NCBI GenBank assembly: GCA_046351325.1
Contig: JAXLYR010000010.1
Location: forward strand, 248,001-312,000
DNA length: 64,000 nucleotides
Source: Xiheicaenibacterium sp046351325
GTDB lineage: Bacteria; Myxococcota_A; Polyangia; Polyangiales; Polyangiaceae
Direction: 5' to 3'
A program made the translations under genes and the position numbers. Shown piece by piece: positions 34,499 to 43,029 of the stretch (position 1 is the stretch's first letter; each line of letters begins with the position of its first letter). The notes under the pieces are model-generated. The model was not told the origin of the DNA and did no database searches. It worked only from the letters and a program-made list of their open reading frames with translations.

Positions 34499-36300
34499 TT
34501 GGGGGCCTCGCTAAGCGCGTTTAGGACCGTTTTGAGTTTTGCGGTTCCATTCGCGCCGACTTGATAAACGGCCATGCCATTGTTACCGACCGGCACAAGG
34601 ACGCGATCCAAGTGGGCAGTGTCGCGTATCGCTCCGGCAGGGAACTGGCCGGTCGTCGTGATACTGGTGCTGAGCTCTCGAAGTCCTGTGGCAGCCTCCT
34701 GCTCTGTTGCGAATATTCCTCGTTCCACCGCGCGTCCAATTGCGTGAGGAAGGTTCGAGTTGACAGCTTTCCTGACGGCGGGTAGTCCCTCGGCGGCGGC
34801 TGGCAAATCTCCACCAGCACCAAGCAACCACAGCGCGGGCTTAGCGAACCATGGGATCTCCCTGCGCCCTACGACCACGCGAGGCGCCGACTCAGCGCCA
34901 GTCGCAAGAGCGTCCCCTGCGCCAGCGACCAATGCTTTCTCTCCCACAGCCATCTGGAGCGTGAGGGCGATGTCGCCAATCGTGATGATGACATCAGTGC
35001 TCTGGGTACCCGCCTGCGCGACCTCCGTGTTTGCCCCTTCGTGAAGGTCACGCAGCCCAGGCGGAAGGCCTTGTAGCTCCTGACTCGGTCCAATCAATCG
35101 CTGGCTGTTTGGGCTGAGCGCGCGCAGGATGTCGGCACCGGTGACCTCAGGCTCGTCCTGCGGCGAGGCTCCTGGCCGGTATTGGCCCGAAATGCTCTCG
35201 ACCGGCGCACTCAGTTCGGCGGGAGGGCGCCCTGCCTTCGGATCGACCTCCACGAAATTCGGATCTGGACTGAAGTACGCAGGCTCATCCTCAGCGAACG
35301 TGGACGGGTCTTCTCCCGTCAACATGAGCGGTGGCGATTCCTGGGCCCAAGGTGCGGTGGCATTTGCGACCGCTCGAGCGACCGGATTGTTGGCTATCAG
35401 TCCGGCAAGCACGCCCTCGCGCCCGTTCGGATCCCGCAACCCCACCGGGTTCCCCCGACAATACGAGTACAACCCCGGCCCATCCGCCCCTATCCCCGCT
35501 GGGTCGGCCGTGGTCCATCTCCCAAGCCAGGGCGCGTAGTACCGCACGCCCATCGAATAAAACCCGGTCTCCTCGTCGCGCTCCCTGCCGATATACCGGT
35601 AGCGCCGCTCGCTGACTTCACTCGCACTCGCGGCCCGATACGCCGAAGTCCCGAATGGGTGGTACTCCTCGTAAGAGATGACCGCCCCCGCATCATCCAG
35701 TTCCAGGCAGGCCGATCCCAAGTGATTGTCGAGCTGGAAGCGCCATAGCTCCTCGGGGTCGGTGATCGCGATGTCGTCCTCGATGGTCTTGGTCTCGACC
35801 ATGGCGACGCGTCTGGTCCCGTCCATGACGTGGAGGGTCTGGCGCTCGAGGAGCATGCCGCTCGAGTCGTGCTTGCGATAGAGCTCGTAGCCGCCCAGGT
35901 AAATGCGCTCTTCGACGAGGGTCGACGAGCTGTGTTCGTGCACCTTGCGGACGCGCTGTCCTGAGGCGCCGTAGACGAAGTACGCCGTGCCGCCGCCGCC
36001 GAGATCCGCCTCGGCCATTTGGTCGAAGGGGGAATAGGCGATCGCGGAGAGATGCGGCATCGCGGTGATGTTGCCGTGCGCGTCGTGCGTGTAGGTCGCC
36101 GTGCCGCCGGGGATTGAGTTGGAGGCTAGGCGGTTGGTCCCCGAGACATGGGAGTAAGTGCGGGTCCAGGAGCCCGTGGAGCTGCCCACTCGGGTGTGCT
36201 GTAGGGAGAGGATGTTGCCGACGAGATCGTAAGCGTAGTCCTCTTCGTAGGGCTGGACCGCGGCGGAGTCGTTCTCATGGGGAGCGACCGCACGGGCAGG
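34495..36300 (-). CDS. Long Rhs protein, 3' part: core end plus C-terminal toxin 1
   Basis: Continuation of the long Rhs gene in another frame. From about 36290 it reads HENDSAAVQPYEEDYAYDLVGN, joining the upstream frame at DNNDLPVRSLP. YD repeats, GRWTTADPAGIGADGPGLYS, YCRGNP and the boundary DPNGR follow. The ~310-residue tip has a Pro/Glu-rich spacer, a helical region (ITIGDIALTLQMAVGEKALV) and an end domain of ~85 residues. That domain includes NLPHAIGRAVERGIFATEQE, TTTGQFPAG, DRVLVPVGNNGMAVYQ and AKLKTVLNAL. A conserved His plus a basic strand suggests a small RNase-like toxin (BECR-type), but this is a guess. Followed by the coupled DUF2283-like gene. Confidence 0.78.
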   Translation of the reverse strand, partial: PARAVAPHENDSAAVQPYEEDYAYDLVGNILSLQHTRVGSSTGSWTRTYSHVSGTNRLASNSIPGGTATYTHDAHGNITAMPHLSAIAYSPFDQMAEADLGGGGTAYFVYGASGQRVRKVHEHSSSTLVEERIYLGGYELYRKHDSSGMLLERQTLHVMDGTRRVAMVETKTIEDDIAITDPEELWRFQLDNHLGSACLELDDAGAVISYEEYHPFGTSAYRAASASEVSERRYRYIGRERDEETGFYSMGVRYYAPWLGRWTTADPAGIGADGPGLYSYCRGNPVGLRDPNGREGVLAGLIANNPVARAVANATAPWAQESPPLMLTGEDPSTFAEDEPAYFSPDPNFVEVDPKAGRPPAELSAPVESISGQYRPGASPQDEPEVTGADILRALSPNSQRLIGPSQELQGLPPGLRDLHEGANTEVAQAGTQSTDVIITIGDIALTLQMAVGEKALVAGAGDALATGAESAPRVVVGRREIPWFAKPALWLLGAGGDLPAAAEGLPAVRKAVNSNLPHAIGRAVERGIFATEQEAATGLRELSTSITTTGQFPAGAIRDTAHLDRVLVPVGNNGMAVYQVGANGTAKLKTVLNALSEAPK

Positions 36301-39164
36301 TCGTTGTTGTCGCGGTGGTCGTCGCCCCCGGCTCCGGCGTGCTCCCGTCCCTTGGCCCACTTGAGCCTGTAGGACGCCTCGTATTCGTAGAGGGTGGAGC
36401 CGCTGGTCACGGTGTTGTTGTAGAAGATGGTTTGCTGCGCGGCGTCTGCGATGGCGAGGATATTTCCAACGGGGTCGTAGGTATAGCTGAGGTCCTGGAG
36501 GGTAGCGGCTGGCGACGTGCGCGTCGATACCGCATGGCGCAGCCTAAACGTGAGCTCGTCGTATTCGTACGCCGTCGACGTGCCGTTCGCGTAGGCGATC
36601 TCGGTGCGCCGGCCCTGGGCGTCGTAGTCGATGCCGGTGACGACGCCGGTCGCGGTCGTCGCGCCGCGGACCTTGACGGCCACGGATTCGAGCAGGCCGG
36701 CCTCGTTGTAGGTCGGCAGGACCTCGCTCGAGTCGGGGGTGATGACCGAGGTCGGGCGGTTGAGGGCGTCGTAGGCGCGGGTCTCGGTGAAGACCTCGGT
36801 CTCGAGGGAGGATGCTGCGTGGGACTCGAGGGCGGTTACCGTGGTGTCAGTCGCTAGCGCGCTCCAGTCGACGGTCGCGTCGTAGGTGGTCGCGAGCTGG
36901 CGTTCGGAGGCGAGGAGATTCCCTTTGAAGTCAAACGAGGTCGCGCGCACGACCCCTGCGCCGTCGAAGGTGCGGATGAGCCTCCCTCGTAGGTTGTCGT
37001 CCGCGGGGCTGGTGAGGCCCGCGTCATCGCCGTAGGCGAAGCGCTGGAGAAGGACCTCGTCGGCGGTCCCGACCTTGAGCCAGAGGTGCGTGGTGCGGCG
37101 CAGGGCGTCGAGCTCGGTGCGGAAGCGCTGGTCGCGGGCGTCCCATCGTCGGATGGGCGCTCCTGTCACGTCCCGGAGAGCCCAGCGAGAGCCCTTATCG
37201 ATGTTGGTCTCTTTGAGGAGCTGCCCTGCCATGGAGAAGAGGTGGCTCTGGCAGGTGCGACCGAGGGGGTCTTTGACCTCGAGCACCTGGCTCTCAATAT
37301 CGAGCTTCGTGCGCGTCTCGAAGAGCTCGCTATTGCCATTGTCGACGACCACCAAGAAGGCGCGGCCCATCGAGTCGAGGTGAGTCGTGGTCGGGGTGTT
37401 GGCGTGTGCCTCGGTGAGCTCGCGGGCACGCTGTTCGGCGGCCGTGGGCGTGGGCGTGGCGGTCGAGAGGCGGGCGGCGCGCCAGAGGTTGCCGTCTTCC
37501 AAGATGGTGTCGTTCGGGTCGAACGAGCGACTCTGCCACGGGGAGATCTCCACGCGCGAGTAACTGCCATTCGGGAGATCGGTCCGGGTGAGCCGGCCGA
37601 TTGGGTCGTAGGTGAGGATGGGGGTTACGCCGGTCGCGACGATTTCGTCCTCATCCTCGTAGTCGGAGGTCTCTGAGAAGTAGGGCTCATACTGCTTGAT
37701 GGGGTTGCCCTTGTTGTTGAGGACGGTGCGCCCGGAGCCGACCCAGCGCGGCGCGGAGGAGGCGTCGGGTTCGGCAAGGGTCTTGACCATCGCGGCGCGC
37801 CCGGAGCCGTCGGTGTACGTCACAGTCTCGAGCCAGCGTGTGCCGGAGTCGCCGTGGGTCTCACGGGCGTAGCTGTGGGCGAAGTTGGGCTTTTGGTGAT
37901 TGACCCATTGGAAGAGGTCGTATTCGAAGTAGGTCGTGGGCGACTCGAGGGTGTCGCCGTCTGTCGAGCCGACTTTGCCCATGATGGCGGTCGCGGTGAC
38001 CAGGCCCAGGTCGTCGAAGCGGGCCGCAGAGCGGTTGCCGTTTGCGTCAGTGATCTCCTTGGGACCGAGCACGCGATAGTCGATGACGGCGGACACGCTG
38101 TTGCCCAGCGGGTCGGTGACCTCGGTCGTGAAGAGAGAATACGCGTCGTAGGTGACAGTCGTCGTATTCTCGAAGGCGTCGGTGAAGGAGGTTGGGAGAC
38201 AGAAGTTGTCGCGGTCGAAGGTCGCGTGCCCCGACGGGAGCCAATATCCGTCCTCGTCGGGGAGGGTCACATAGCCACCTGCCGTGAGCTCGGTCGAGCC
38301 TACCCTGGTGTCGAAGGCGAGCTCGATGAGGTCGTCAGTCAGATCGAGCAAATAGGATTTGTACGGTAGGGCCCGGAAGTCGGCCTGCCCGAAGCCGAGG
38401 AGATCGGGCATCGAGCTCGAGTCGTAATAGCGGACCTTCTCGCGCTGGACGAGCCGCTTCTCCACGCCGGTGGAGGGAGCCTCGTGATAGGCAATCTCCG
38501 TCGCGGCGGCGTAGGCGGTCGCGACGTCCTCGAGCGTGAGCATGCCAGTCGCCGTGAGCCCCGTGAGCTCGTAGCTCTTCGACTCGAGGGGTACGCTGAG
38601 TCGATAGGAGCTCTGCTCGGTGTCCATGTGGAGCACCACGCTCTCGGCGACGGCACAGTGGAGGACGCCCTGCTCGGGCAAGGCCGTGGGGACACTGCGG
38701 CGCGGGTACGCGAGCGAGGCGGATTGGGTTACGGTGCCGTAAGCGTCGACGGCGAGCGCGAGCGTCTGGGAGACGCGCGGGTCGTCTTGGACACGGTCGT
38801 ACGCGAACGCGCGGGTCTCGCGCGGGATCAGGTGCATGATTGCGGGGATCTCGAGGCGCTCGAGCGTCGCAAACCCTGCGAGGGCGAATGGGACGTTGCG
38901 GACAGGCCTGCGGCGGGACTGGAGCTTGCGAACCTCGTAAGAGGTCTCGGTGACGGAGTAGGGAATCGCGGCGGCGGTGGTCCCGTCGAGGCCTGCGCGC
39001 TGGTCGGCGAGATAGAACTTGGTCGAGGTCGCGTGCTCGAGGCGCACGAGCTTGCCGCGCCGGTTGTCGATGGACTCGAGCAAGAGGGGCTTGCGCGCGA
39101 AGGCTCGGAACGCGAACGAAGAGCTCCGCTCCACGGTGGCGACCCCTGTCCTCAGGGTCCCCAA
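36126..39164 (-). CDS. Long Rhs/TcB-like protein, 5' part (N-truncated, frameshifted at its end)
   Basis: About 1000 residues. The first ~200 (HATSTKFYLADQRAGLDGTT, SVPLESKSYELTGL) match the TcdB/TcaC middle domains of insecticidal Tc toxin B/C components. YD/Rhs repeats follow (DANGNRSAARFDDLGLVTA, DALNRPTSVITPDSSEVLP). The SpvB and FG-GAP part that normally precedes TcdB-mid is absent, and the only start in frame is TTG 39164; the frame is open to 39221. So the gene is truncated at the island edge. From about 36285 the frame is wrong relative to all three tip copies: a 1-bp loss between 36274 and 36302. Tc/Rhs shells encapsulate the C-terminal toxin for delivery. Confidence 0.8.
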   Translation of the reverse strand: MGTLRTGVATVERSSSFAFRAFARKPLLLESIDNRRGKLVRLEHATSTKFYLADQRAGLDGTTAAAIPYSVTETSYEVRKLQSRRRPVRNVPFALAGFATLERLEIPAIMHLIPRETRAFAYDRVQDDPRVSQTLALAVDAYGTVTQSASLAYPRRSVPTALPEQGVLHCAVAESVVLHMDTEQSSYRLSVPLESKSYELTGLTATGMLTLEDVATAYAAATEIAYHEAPSTGVEKRLVQREKVRYYDSSSMPDLLGFGQADFRALPYKSYLLDLTDDLIELAFDTRVGSTELTAGGYVTLPDEDGYWLPSGHATFDRDNFCLPTSFTDAFENTTTVTYDAYSLFTTEVTDPLGNSVSAVIDYRVLGPKEITDANGNRSAARFDDLGLVTATAIMGKVGSTDGDTLESPTTYFEYDLFQWVNHQKPNFAHSYARETHGDSGTRWLETVTYTDGSGRAAMVKTLAEPDASSAPRWVGSGRTVLNNKGNPIKQYEPYFSETSDYEDEDEIVATGVTPILTYDPIGRLTRTDLPNGSYSRVEISPWQSRSFDPNDTILEDGNLWRAARLSTATPTPTAAEQRARELTEAHANTPTTTHLDSMGRAFLVVVDNGNSELFETRTKLDIESQVLEVKDPLGRTCQSHLFSMAGQLLKETNIDKGSRWALRDVTGAPIRRWDARDQRFRTELDALRRTTHLWLKVGTADEVLLQRFAYGDDAGLTSPADDNLRGRLIRTFDGAGVVRATSFDFKGNLLASERQLATTYDATVDWSALATDTTVTALESHAASSLETEVFTETRAYDALNRPTSVITPDSSEVLPTYNEAGLLESVAVKVRGATTATGVVTGIDYDAQGRRTEIAYANGTSTAYEYDELTFRLRHAVSTRTSPAATLQDLSYTYDPVGNILAIADAAQQTIFYNNTVTSGSTLYEYEASYRLKWAKGREHAGAGGDDHRDNNDLPVRSLPMRTTPPRSSPTKRTTLTISSATSSPYSTPEWAAPRAPGPALTPMSRGPTA

Positions 39165-39189
39165 AAAGGTGGCTGCGCTGGCAGCGAGT

Positions 39190-39237
39190 CGCGGAGGTAC
39201 TTTGATAGATGACGGGTTTGTCAGCTAATGGCGCGTT
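39190..39237. repeat. Direct repeat shared with 21122-21176
   Basis: Right-hand partner of the ~50-bp repeat next to the HerA-like fragment; lies immediately upstream of the truncated Rhs gene. The remaining bases to 39369 hold no recognisable gene. Confidence 0.5.
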
Positions 39238-39369
39238 CCCGACATTCGGACGGCGGAGTCCCCATCGAGGTCGCCGTCGAAGGTCGTCGCCGGTCGAACA
39301 CCCCACTGACTCTCGGTCCTCGCCAAGGCGAGCGCAGCTCCACGCAGCCGAGCTGGTAGACTACGAGGC

Positions 39370-39594
39370 ATGGATGAGCGCGCCCGCCGTGCCGAGCGAC
39401 GCCGGATGACCTACGAATCGGAGATCATCCGCGTGGGAGATCCCAAGCCCGAGCTGCGCGGCCCGAGCTTCACCCAGGCGCGCCTCGCCGAGATGTGGGA
39501 GCTGTGCGTCGCGCAGTGGCAGGCGAGTGGTCGCGAACTGCCAGTGTTCGAGCGAGCGACGATGCCCGGCGAGACGTTTCGGATCGAGCGCTGA
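39370..39594 (+). CDS. Small antitoxin-like protein paired with nucleotidyltransferase
   Basis: A 74-residue charged protein (MDERARRAERRRMTYESEII ... MWELCVAQWQASGRELPVFE). ATG 39370 follows a GAGG at 39365-39368 very closely; ATG 39406 is the alternative. Its stop overlaps the start of the nucleotidyltransferase gene as TGATG. A small basic-then-acidic protein coupled upstream of a lone nucleotidyltransferase is the layout of MNT/AbiE-like toxin-antitoxin pairs. Antitoxin role is inferred from arrangement. Confidence 0.6.
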   Translation: MDERARRAERRRMTYESEIIRVGDPKPELRGPSFTQARLAEMWELCVAQWQASGRELPVFERATMPGETFRIER

Positions 39595-40049
39595 TGTTCA
39601 ACCAGGATTTCAGCGATTTCCTGGTCGCCCTGGTCGATCACGAGGTTGAGTTCGCGCTGATCGGCGGCTGGGCCCTCGCGGTATATGGCCACGTGAGGGG
39701 CACGGACGACCTCGACGTCATCGTCAACCCAACCCCTCAAAACGCCGCTCGCGTGATCGCGGCGCTGCGCTCGTTCGGGGCGCCGCTCGCGCAGCACCGC
39801 GTGACAGAGGCCTTGTTCGAGGCGCCGGGCTACGGCTACCGCATGGGCGTGAAGCCGAACCTGATCGAGCTGCTCACGACGATCAGCGGTGTCAGCTTCG
39901 AACAGGTGATGAAGGACCACCGAACCGTCGAGGTGGATGGGCGCTTGGTACCCGTGATCGGGCGGGGCGCGTTTATCGACAACAAGCGGGCCTCAGGGCG
40001 GGCAAAGGACCTCGCCGATCTCGAGTGGCTGCTGGGTCGCGGCCAGTGA
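39594..40049 (+). CDS. Nucleotidyltransferase of MNT/AbiEii-like type (toxin candidate)
   Basis: A 151-residue protein with the nucleotidyltransferase signature: FALIGGWALAVYGHVRGTDD (GG at 24-25) and the DDLDVIV acidic pair at 38-43. Lys/Asp-rich DNKRASGRAKDLADLEWL near the end is typical of DUF1814/DUF6036-type enzymes. It would transfer a nucleotide to RNA, tRNA or protein. Coupled to the small gene upstream (TGATG). Could also be a house-keeping adenylyltransferase, but the pairing and the position at the island edge favour a toxin-antitoxin module. Confidence 0.75.
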   Translation: MFNQDFSDFLVALVDHEVEFALIGGWALAVYGHVRGTDDLDVIVNPTPQNAARVIAALRSFGAPLAQHRVTEALFEAPGYGYRMGVKPNLIELLTTISGVSFEQVMKDHRTVEVDGRLVPVIGRGAFIDNKRASGRAKDLADLEWLLGRGQ

Positions 40050-40103
40050 CCGACACGGCCTGGTAACCTTGTGAACCGCGCGTCAGCTGGCTAGACCTCG
40101 GTC

Positions 40104-41222
40104 ATGTCGCTACAGCTCCGCTCGCTGGTCCGCCCCGATGGGGAAGTCGAGATCTCGCTCGCTGACTTCCCAGAGCCCACGCCTGGCCCCGAGGAGGTCG
40201 TCGTGCGCGTCGACGCCGCACCGATCAACCCGTCGGATCTGGGCGTGATGTTCGCGCGTGCGGAATTCGCCAGCGCGAAGGCGAGCGTCGTCGACGGTCG
40301 GCCGGTCGTGACCGCGCGCGTCCCGGAGGGCGCGCTCGCGTCGATGCAAGCGCGCATCGGCAAGGCGATCCCCGTCGGAAACGAGGGCGCTGGGCTCGTC
40401 GTGCGCGCCGGTGATTCTCCCGCGGCGCAGGCGCTCCTCGGCAAAGTCGTCGGCATTTACGGCGGTGGCACTTACGCGCAGCACCGCGCCGTCGCCGCAG
40501 CGGCGTGCCTCGTCTTGCCCGAGGGAACGACGGCGGAAGAGGGTGCGTCCAACTTCGTCAATCCGATGACCGTGCTCGCGATGCTCGCGACGATGCGCCG
40601 CGAGGGACACTCGGCGATCGTCCACACCGCGGCCGCATCGAACCTCGGTCAAATGCTGGTAAAGCTCTGCGCGAAGGACGGCGTGCCGCTCGTGAACGTC
40701 GTGCGGCGCGCGGAGCACGTGGCGCTGCTCCGCAAGCTCGGCGCCGAGCATATCGTCGACTCGAGCGACCCGGCGTTCGACGCGCAGCTCGCGGAGGCGA
40801 TCGCGAAGACCAAGGCGACGCTGGCGTTCGACGCGATCGGTGGCGGATCGACCGCGAGCCGCGTCCTTCAGGCGATGGAGGCGGCCGCGAGCCGAGACAC
40901 AACGCACTACAGCCCCTATGGCTCGACCATCCACAAGCAGCTCTACATATATGGCAGTCTGGATCGAGGCCCTACTGAGCTGAACCGCGCCTATGGGCTC
41001 AGCTGGGGCATTGGCGGCTGGCTCGTCTCGAACACGCTCGCGAAGCTACCGAAGGCCGATATTGGCGCGATGCGCGCGCGCGTGGCAGCGGAGCTCCAGA
41101 CGACGTTCGCGAGCCACTACACGAAGCGCCTCTCGCTGGCGCAGGCGCTCGACCTGGCTGAGATTGGCCACTACGCGAAGCAGGCGACGGGCGAGAAGTT
41201 CCTCATCACGCCGTCGGCGTGA
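40104..41222 (+). CDS. Zinc-independent MDR oxidoreductase (quinone-oxidoreductase-like)
   Basis: A 372-residue medium-chain dehydrogenase/reductase lacking the zinc cysteines. N-terminal GroES-like fold with VRVDAAPINPSDLGVMF and PVGNEGAGLVV. The Rossmann domain has SAIVHTAAASNLGQMLVKLC, with a changed glycine loop, and the IDRG-like IYGSLDRGPTELNR region. Similar proteins are annotated as NADPH:quinone or enoyl reductases. No operon partner; no clear ribosome site before ATG 40104. Substrate unknown. Confidence 0.8.
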   Translation: MSLQLRSLVRPDGEVEISLADFPEPTPGPEEVVVRVDAAPINPSDLGVMFARAEFASAKASVVDGRPVVTARVPEGALASMQARIGKAIPVGNEGAGLVVRAGDSPAAQALLGKVVGIYGGGTYAQHRAVAAAACLVLPEGTTAEEGASNFVNPMTVLAMLATMRREGHSAIVHTAAASNLGQMLVKLCAKDGVPLVNVVRRAEHVALLRKLGAEHIVDSSDPAFDAQLAEAIAKTKATLAFDAIGGGSTASRVLQAMEAAASRDTTHYSPYGSTIHKQLYIYGSLDRGPTELNRAYGLSWGIGGWLVSNTLAKLPKADIGAMRARVAAELQTTFASHYTKRLSLAQALDLAEIGHYAKQATGEKFLITPSA

Positions 41223-41227
41223 CCACA

Positions 41228-42001
41228 TCAGTCGTATTGGGCGAGTAGGTAGAGCTCGCCTGTGAGCATATTGGGCGATAGCGCGATGGCCCCGTGGCCC
41301 TCGATGCTCACTCGGGCGAGCTCTTTGCCGCGCACACCGACTGCGGGTCTCTCGTTGTTGCCTTTGACGAAGATCAAGCGTTTGAGGGGGAGCTGTGTGT
41401 CATTGTCATTGGTGGCGACTTCGTCGTCGCAGTCGTCCTCATCGTCGAGGTCGTCGTCATCACCGTCGGGAGGAAGTGTCTCGCAGGAACCGCGCGTGAG
41501 GATGGCAGTTGCAAGCGGGCCGGTTGCTACGAGGTGAACGCGGTCGGTTGTATCGAGCAGATCGGGGCCATTGAACGCAACGCCCGCCCATTCCTCTCGC
41601 TGTTCGGGTGAGAGCGACGCGCGGCGGGCTGCAGCCGTGTACCCAAGCACCTTACGCGGAAGTACGGCTGCGAGGCGCATCCAGATTGTCCCGTCGATTG
41701 CGCGAGCTTTTTCCAGCCCTGCCTCGACCGACTGGACATCTATTGCCAGCGGGGCCGCCGTCTCGCCGGGCGAGACCTCACTTTGTGCGCGTGTGACGAC
41801 GATGCCAATCACGACCCGCGCGTCTAGCGGTTCATCCTTGCTCGGAGGTGAGTCATAGGCCGTCTCGTTGGTTGCGACGATCACCTCCAGTCCGGGTACC
41901 TCGGCGGTGATGCTGCGCAGGCGCTCGAGCATGCCGTGGGTTGTCAGATAGCTGTCAAGCGAGCGTCCTGCGACGACCAGAGCCAACGTGCGGGATTTCA
42001 T
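41228..42001 (-). CDS. Hypothetical protein with an acidic loop
   Basis: A 257-residue protein (MKSRTLALVVAGRSLDSYLT...). An N-terminal Rossmann-like segment (ALVVAGRSLDSYLTTHGMLE) with GLEVIVATNET gives the feel of a glycosyltransferase-like or alpha/beta fold. A strikingly acidic stretch (DGDDDDLDDEDDCDDE) sits around residue 200. The frame also allows a start at 42022; neither has a strong ribosome site. Ends 5 bp from the convergent MDR gene. No family recognised. Confidence 0.6.
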   Translation of the reverse strand: MKSRTLALVVAGRSLDSYLTTHGMLERLRSITAEVPGLEVIVATNETAYDSPPSKDEPLDARVVIGIVVTRAQSEVSPGETAAPLAIDVQSVEAGLEKARAIDGTIWMRLAAVLPRKVLGYTAAARRASLSPEQREEWAGVAFNGPDLLDTTDRVHLVATGPLATAILTRGSCETLPPDGDDDDLDDEDDCDDEVATNDNDTQLPLKRLIFVKGNNERPAVGVRGKELARVSIEGHGAIALSPNMLTGELYLLAQYD

Positions 42002-42042
42002 GGTGCCGCACGCTCGGTACATGGAGGCTCATCAGGCGACAA

Positions 42043-42384
42043 TCAGCGCCGACGCAGGAGCCCAGCCAGCAGGGCAGCGAGCCGCCCCGCGACCGCGTTG
42101 AGCTCGTGAGCGCGGGCATCGGATAGCGCGCCAAGCACGACCGCGAGATCGACCGCGGCGACTGCCTCGCCGAGCGAATCGCGGGCTGTATCAAAGTGCC
42201 GGCGCCGCACTCCGGGTCGCCGATCGGGCAGTCCTTCGGCGATGTTGAGGAAGGTGCTCTTCGCGGCCCTTGTCGCCTGGTCACGAAGCTCGGCGTCGGC
42301 GATAGCGGCCTGCTGAACGAGGCGCGCGAAGTCGCGAGCGACGACGTAGGAGTCGAGACGTTGAAATGGAAAGACGACGTTCAT
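42043..42384 (-). CDS. Four-helix-bundle protein (S23/IVS family)
   Basis: A 113-residue protein. MNVVFPFQRLDSYVVARDFA, ELRDQATRAAKSTFLNIAEG and FDTARDSLGEAVAAVDLAVV are the typical segments of the S23/IVS four-helix-bundle family, first seen in 23S rRNA intervening sequences and diversity-generating retroelement neighbourhoods. No reverse transcriptase is nearby. The ATG 42384 has a GGGAGGT site 6 bp upstream. Function of free-standing copies is unclear. Confidence 0.8.
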   Translation of the reverse strand: MNVVFPFQRLDSYVVARDFARLVQQAAIADAELRDQATRAAKSTFLNIAEGLPDRRPGVRRRHFDTARDSLGEAVAAVDLAVVLGALSDARAHELNAVAGRLAALLAGLLRRR

Positions 42385-42562
42385 GAGAGACCTCCCGCCG
42401 ACGCTCGGGCGTCGGACTTGCCCCCCCTTGCGCGCAGCTTCCGTGACGGACCCGCGCGCCAACTAGGCATCAAAAGATCGAGAGGTGTCCGCGCGGGGCG
42501 GGCACGGAAGGTTCGCGCCGTGGGCACGGCCGGCGCACGAGCGTCGGTGGGAGACGGAGCCG

Positions 42563-42720
42563 ACAGCGAAATGCCGACAGCGAATGCCGACAGCGAATAC
42601 CGACAGCGAATACCGACAGCGAATACCGACAGCGAATACCGACAGCGAATACCGACAGCGAATGCCGACAGCGAATGCCGACAGCGAATGCCGACAGCGA
42701 GTGCCGACAGCGAGTGCTGC
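42563..42720. repeat. Tandem array of 13-bp units
   Basis: About twelve head-to-tail copies of CGACAGCGAATRC with R or Y changes at the last bases and one 14-bp unit at the start. Sits between the four-helix-bundle gene and the hybrid kinase gene. Confidence 0.85.
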
Positions 42721-43027
42721 CGTCGAATGTCGAATGTCGAATGTCGCCAGTCGAATGTCGCCAGTCGAATGTCGCCAGTCGAATGTCGCCAGTCGAATGT
42801 CGCCAGTCGAATGTCGCCAGTCGAATGTCGCTCAGTCGAATGTCGCTCAGTCGAATGTCGCTCAGTCGAATGTCGAATGTCGAATGTCGAATGTCGCCAG
42901 TCGAATGTCGAATGTCGCCAGTCGAATGTCGCAAGTCGAATGTCGCAAGTCGAATGTCGCAAGTCGAATGTCGCCCAGTCGAATGTCGCCCGGTCGAATG
43001 TCGCCCAGTCGAATGTCGCTCAGTCGA
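42721..43027. repeat. Tandem array of 14-15-bp units built on a TCGAATG heptamer
   Basis: More than twenty TCGAATG heptamers. Units are TCGAATGTCGCCAG (14 bp), TCGAATGTCGCTCAG (15), TCGAATGTCGCAAG (14), TCGAATGTCGCCCAG (15), and bare heptamer runs. It stops 3 bp from the 3' end of the hybrid kinase gene. It shares the CGAAT core with the adjacent 13-bp array. Confidence 0.88.
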
Positions 43028-43029
43028 AA

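Noticed and set aside
42563..43027. CRISPR array
   Set aside because: Units are 13-15 bp with no spacers between them and no cas genes are present.
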